The position numbers were made by a program, and so were the translations under genes. The notes below the pieces were generated by a model. The model did no database searches, was not told the DNA's origin, and worked only from the letters and a program-made list of their open reading frames with translations. DNA of 21,111 bases from Sphaeroforma sirkka (Eukaryota; Opisthokonta; Ichthyosporea; Ichthyophonida). The DNA is taken from contig LUCW03001208.1 of the NCBI GenBank assembly GCA_001586965.3, positions 1-21,111 on the forward strand. The letters are read 5' to 3'. Each line of letters starts with the position of its first letter. The stretch's first letter is position 1. Below are positions 17,004-21,111 of this stretch, piece after piece.

Positions 17004-20000
17004 GCCGTGTATGATGAGTTGTAGTATGTCGTTCTGCTGTGTTGTGAGTTTCATGTATAGTTCTCCCTGTAGTTCCAGTAGTAGTTGCAGATCGCCTTCC
17101 GTCCGCGCGATCTGAAGCAGATGTGTGCATGGAAGCAGAGACACGCAAGACTATAAATAGAACGGTAGAGCAGGTAAACTATAAATAGAACGGTAGAGCA
17201 GGCAAACTATAAATAGAATGGTAGAGCAGGTAGACTATAAATAGAACGGCACAGCAGGTAGACTATAAATAGAACGGTAGAGCAGGTAAACAATAAATAG
17301 AACGGTAGAGCAGATAAACTATAAATAGAACGGTAGAGCAGGTAGACTATAAATAGAACGGTAGAGCAGGCAGACTATAAATAGAACGGTAGAGCAGGTA
17401 GACTATAAATAGAACCATCAGAATACATATCTTAATTTTAAACATGAACCATTTACAGACACTCGTACGTTGCTCAATAGCACAAACAACGGACAGATGT
17501 GGCATCAGGATACATAACCTAATTACAAACATGAACCATTGACTGACACTCACACGTTGGTAATAAGGATGGTAATCGATACATCTGACGTGTACGTGAT
17601 GGCACACGGTCATAAAATATGTACAACGATATACACGTATGTACAAGGTTATGCACGTGTATACGATGGCGACAGGCATGCATCACAGCATGCACACACA
17701 CACACACACCCAAACGTAACCCAAAGTCATGGACACACACACACACCCAAACGTCCTGCAGGGTCGTATACAGCACCAGATCCATATCCCTGACAGGCTG
17801 TGCGTCGTTCTCGTACGCGTACAGCATCTCCACATAGCTCTTATCCGGGTTGGTAGGTATGGGCTGTATGTGCACCAGGAGCAGCATGCGAGTGATCTCA
17901 GCCTCCATGATGGCGTCCTCATAGACGGCTGCGTTGTTCCTGGGCCGTGGCGTGTGCATGGCTGCAATGGTCTGGCCCAGGTTGTCCACGAGCGTAGCTG
18001 TGTGGTGGTGGTATGTGGAAGGTGTGATGATAAGTGCTAGTTAATGTGAGGTGTGATGAGAAGTGCTAGTTAATGTGAGGTGTGATGATAAGTGCTAGCT
18101 AACGTGAGGTGTGATGATAAGTGCTACTTAAAGTGAGGTGGTGGTGTTGTGTGGAAGGTGTGATGAGAAGTGCTCGTTGATGTGAGGTGTGATGATAGGT
18201 ACTAGTTAATGTGAGGTGGTGGTGTTGTCTGGAAGGTGTTATGATGGGTAATAGTTAATGCGAATGAGAGGCGCACCCATCTCTGAGATGATTGATCGGG
18301 GTAGCGGTGCTATACCCAATGCGTCAGTATCATGCGAGGTAGCCGGGACGTGGCACAGCCTGACTCTGGTGTTACCATGACAACCTAAACAGCCAAGGCG
18401 TGTGTGTAAGTGCCGTTGCCCTGATCTCATATTGTTCATGTTACAGCTGTGGTAACGGCCACACTTTGTACGTTAGCGACGAGATGATAAACAATAGGCC
18501 TCGGAGTAGGTAGATACCGAACATTCGCAGTACATATGCCCACACAAACACCTCCGATGCGACAGAAATCAGAGCACTATCTCTGTGAGGTAAATAGACC
18601 TTGACTCTTACAAAACAAAAAATGTCATACACAAGCCAACACCTGAACATTCTCCATTACCTCTCTCCATTACCACACATATGTCATATACGCCATGCAT
18701 ACGAAATGTCACACACACGTTAAAGCCTTAACATTATCCACTACCACTCTCTGTTTCCACACATATGTCATATACGCCATGCATACGAAATGTCACACTC
18801 ACGCTAAAACCTTAACATTATCCATTAACATTCTCTGTTACCACACATGTCATATACGCCATGCATACGAAATGTCACACACACGCCAAAACCTTAACAT
18901 TATCCATTAACACTCTATTACCACACATATGTGCCATGCATACGAACAAAACCTTAACATTCTCCATTGACACTCTCCATTACCACACATATGTCATACA
19001 CGGCATACATACGAAGAAAACTTCAACATTCTCCATTAACACTCTCTGTTACGACACATATGTCATACACGCCATGCATACGAACAGAACCTTAACATTC
19101 TCCATGAACTCTCTCCATTACCAGACATATATCATAGACGCCATTCATACGAAATGTCACACACACGCTAAATCCTTAACATTCTCCATTAACACTCTCC
19201 ATTACCACACATATGTCATATACGCCATGCATACGAAATGTCACACACACGCCAAAACCTTAACATTATCCATTAACACTCTATTACCACACATATGTGC
19301 CATGCATACGAACAAAATCTTAACATTCTCCAGTGACACTCTCCATTACCACACATATGTCATACACGGCATACATACGAAGAAAACTTCAACATTCTCC
19401 ATTAACACTCTCTCTGCTACGACACATATGTCATACACGCCATGCATACGAACAAAACCTTAACATTCTCCATGAACTCTCTCCATTACCAGACATATAT
19501 CATACACGCCATTCATACGAAATGTCACACACACGCTAAATCCTTAACATTCTCCATTAACACTCTCCATTACCACACATATGTCATATACGCCATGCAT
19601 ACGAAATGTCACACACACGCCAAAACATTAACATTATCCATTAACACTCTATTAACACACATATGTGCCATGCATACGAACAAAACCTTAACATTCTCCA
19701 TTGACACTCTCCATTACCACACATATTTTATACACGCCATGCATACGAACAAAACCTTAGAATTCTCCTTTGATACTCTTCATTACCACACATATGTCAT
19801 ATGCGCCATGCATACGAAATGTCACACACACGCCAAAACATTAAAAATTATCCATTAACACTATTACCACACATATGTGCCATGCATACAAACAAAACCT
19901 TAACATTCCCCATTGACATTCTCCATTACCAAACATATGTCATACACGCCATGCATACGAACAAAACCTTAACATTCTCCATTATCTCTCTGTTACCACA

Positions 20001-20863
20001 CATATGTCATATACGCCATGCATACGAACAAAACCTTAACATTCTCCATTAACACTCTCCATTACCACACATATGTCATACACGCCATGCATACGAACAA
20101 AACCTTAGAATTCTCCTTTGATACTCTTCTTCATTACCATATATGTCATGTGCGCCATGCATACGAAATGTCACACACACGCCAAAACATTAAAAATTAT
20201 CCATTAACACTATTACCACACATATGTGCCATGCATACAAACAAAACCTTAACATTCCCCATTGACATTCTCCATTACCAAACATATGTCATACACGCCA
20301 TGCATACGAACAAAACCTTAACATTCTCCATTAACTCTCTCTGTTACCACACATATGTCATATACGCCATGCATGCGAACAAAACCTTAACATTCTCCAT
20401 TAACACTCCATTAACACACATATGTCATACACGCCATGCATACGAACAAAACCTTAGAATTCTCCTTTGATACTCTTCATTACCACACATATGTCATATG
20501 CGCCATGCATACGAAATGTCACACACACGCCAAAACATTAAAAAATTATCCATTAACACTATTACCACACATATGTGCCATGCATACAAACAAAACCTTA
20601 ACATTCCCCATTGACACTCTCCATTACCAAACATATGTCATACACGCCATGCATACGAACAAAACCTTAACATTCTCCATTAACTCTCTCCATTACCACA
20701 CATATGTCATACACGCCATGCATACGAAATGTCACACATAAGCCAAAACCTTAACATTCTTCTTTAACACTCTCTATTACCACACATATGGTGCTGCACG
20801 TACCACTGTCGGATGCCAGGTCGATAATTTCGGTCAGCGTGTTCACGGCCACGTCAAGGTGCC
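17004..20863 (-). CDS. Unrecognised helical protein, three exons, partial at both ends
   Basis: Three minus-strand blocks with coding character join in phase: 20863-20804 (HLDVAVNTLTEIIDLASDS), 17997-17747 (starting ATLVDNLGQTIAAM, with AIMEAEITRMLLLVHIQPIP and YVEMLYAYENDAQPV, ending TTLQDVW) and 17111-17004 (IARTEGDLQLLLELQGELYM, then KLTTQQNDILQLIIHG). Acceptors are ATTAG, CACAG and CTTCAG; donors are GTACGT, GTGTGT and GTACGA. The 139 residues are mostly amphipathic-helix-like, and I do not recognise the family. The exon at 17997 could end at 17753 (donor GTTTGG), dropping VW. The last block may instead be terminal, reading on to TGA after HGVRHQ. Intron 1 holds a 2.1 kb satellite and intron 2 a TATA-type minisatellite. 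Upstream exons should lie beyond the window. Confidence 0.55.
17151..17412. repeat. Ten-copy 28-bp minisatellite of TATAAATAG units
   Basis: CTATAAATAG occurs at 17151, 17179, 17207, 17235, 17263, 17291 (as CAATAAATAG), 17319, 17347, 17375 and 17403, exactly 28 bp apart. The rest of the unit is AACGGTAGAGCAGGTAGA with few substitutions. Each unit contains a consensus TATA-box motif on the plus strand. It lies in an intron of the minus-strand gene, just outside the exon at 17111. Confidence 0.97.
17417..17560. repeat. 87-bp tandem duplication next to the minisatellite
   Basis: ATCAGAATACATA..AAACATGAACCATT..GACACTC..ACGTTG at 17417 recurs at 17504 with scattered substitutions. The second copy ends at ACGTTG near 17560. 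Confidence 0.85.
17684..17754 (-). repeat. 37-bp duplication covering the 17747 donor
   Basis: On the minus strand ACGTTTGGGTGTGTGTGTG occurs at the end of the exon (from 17754) and again 37 bp into the intron (from 17717), each leading into a CA/TG dinucleotide run. The donor used must lie in the first copy, and the second is a copy of it. Confidence 0.8.
18001..18262. repeat. 29-bp tandem repeats flanking the 17997 acceptor
   Basis: Units GGTGTGATGATAAGTGCTAG + TTAATGTGA start at 18021, 18050, 18079 and 18108, exactly 29 bp apart, then continue in degenerate form to about 18262. The block GTGGTGGTGTTGTGTGGAAG that borders the acceptor (as GTGGTGGTGGTATGTGGAAG at 18002) recurs near 18140 and 18213, so the acceptor flank itself belongs to the repeat family. 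Confidence 0.92.
18660..20790. repeat. Satellite array of 69/84-bp monomers with higher-order structure
   Basis: About 29 monomers are built on CATGCATACGAA, CCTTAACATTCTCCATTAAC, CTCCATTACCACACATATG and TCATACACGC. The basic monomer is 69 bp. A longer 84-bp type carries AAATGTCACACACACGCC in place of ACAAAA. Marker monomers show two higher-order domains: period about 367 bp (ATG markers at 18861, 19227, 19595), then about 349 bp (19808, 20157, 20505). The array lies in an intron of the minus-strand gene. Open plus-strand frames up to 200 codons exist because the monomers are multiples of three without stops. Confidence 0.95.
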
Positions 20864-20917
20864 CTAATTATCGCAATAGAAAAGACAATCTGTTAGGGGA
20901 GGATGAACCTTTGTACA

Positions 20918-21111
20918 TGCATGTGTGTGCAAACATGGAGACTGTGCGTGTGTATGTAAACATGGAAACTATGTGCATGTGTGTGCAAACATGGAGACTA
21001 GGTGCATGTGTGTATAAATATGGAAACCATGTACATGTGTGTAAACATGGAAACTATGTGCATGTGTGCGTAATCATGGAAACTATGTGCATGTGTGTGT
21101 AAACATGGAAA
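20918..21111. repeat. 27-29-bp minisatellite running off the window
   Basis: CATGGARACTATGTGCATGT + GTGTGTAAA units have their CATGG core at 20934, 20961, 20990, 21019 (TATGG), 21046, 21075 and 21104. At least seven copies are present and the array continues beyond the end. Confidence 0.94.

Noticed and set aside
16855-17148. Minus-strand frame with poly-Gln and poly-Pro
   Set aside because: The homopeptides come from (CAA)n and C22. The frame overlaps the better-supported exon at 17111-17004 in another phase.
17151-17412. 28-bp direct repeats considered as a CRISPR array
   Set aside because: The 28 bp is the full period, with no unique spacers between repeats, and the context is eukaryotic.
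18441-18650. 69-codon minus-strand frame with membrane-like stretch (VFVWAYVLRMFGIYLL)
   Set aside because: It lies in the intron between 20804 and 17997, and the nearest acceptor is out of phase with both neighbouring exons.

Overview
The window is nuclear DNA from an intron-rich eukaryote. Its genes are split into short exons with GT..AG boundaries and matching phases, and they sit in long non-coding stretches full of (TA)n and (TG)n microsatellites, minisatellites and a 2 kb satellite array. No bacterial, viral or organellar layout is visible, and I saw no tRNA, rRNA or intact transposon. The gene set (an EAF-type elongation factor with animal-like ends, an ATX1/ATOX1 copper chaperone, a secreted Cys-rich protein) fits a protist. 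A unicellular relative of animals, such as an ichthyosporean, is a plausible guess but is not proved by the sequence.

Layout. 1-2850: microsatellites, then about 2 kb with no gene I can support, then a TA array that runs almost to a start codon. 2853-10357 (+): a nine-exon gene whose exons join in perfect phase to a 368-residue protein of the EAF (ELL-associated factor) family. Its introns carry most of the repeats. 10354-10660: a tandem repeat in its 3' region that starts over the stop codon. 11955-12557 (-): the last exon of a secreted-looking protein with ten cysteines. 12700-14330: AT-rich spacer and a large compound microsatellite. 14858-15545 (+): a copper chaperone in at least three exons, with a missing or uncertain first exon. 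15550-17000: small tandem repeats, a 22-G run and a (TTG) tract. 17004-20863 (-): three phase-compatible exons of an unrecognised helical protein, partial at both ends. Its introns hold a ten-copy TATAAATAG minisatellite and a satellite with two successive higher-order repeat domains. 20918-21111: another minisatellite running off the end.

The genes are not functionally linked: transcription elongation, copper delivery, a secreted protein and an unknown. The most unusual feature is structural. Local tandem duplications repeatedly copy exon/intron boundaries and create decoy splice sites. One of these decoys is in frame and would insert a hydrophobic segment. The 5' splice sites also lean to GTRYGT rather than GTRAGT.
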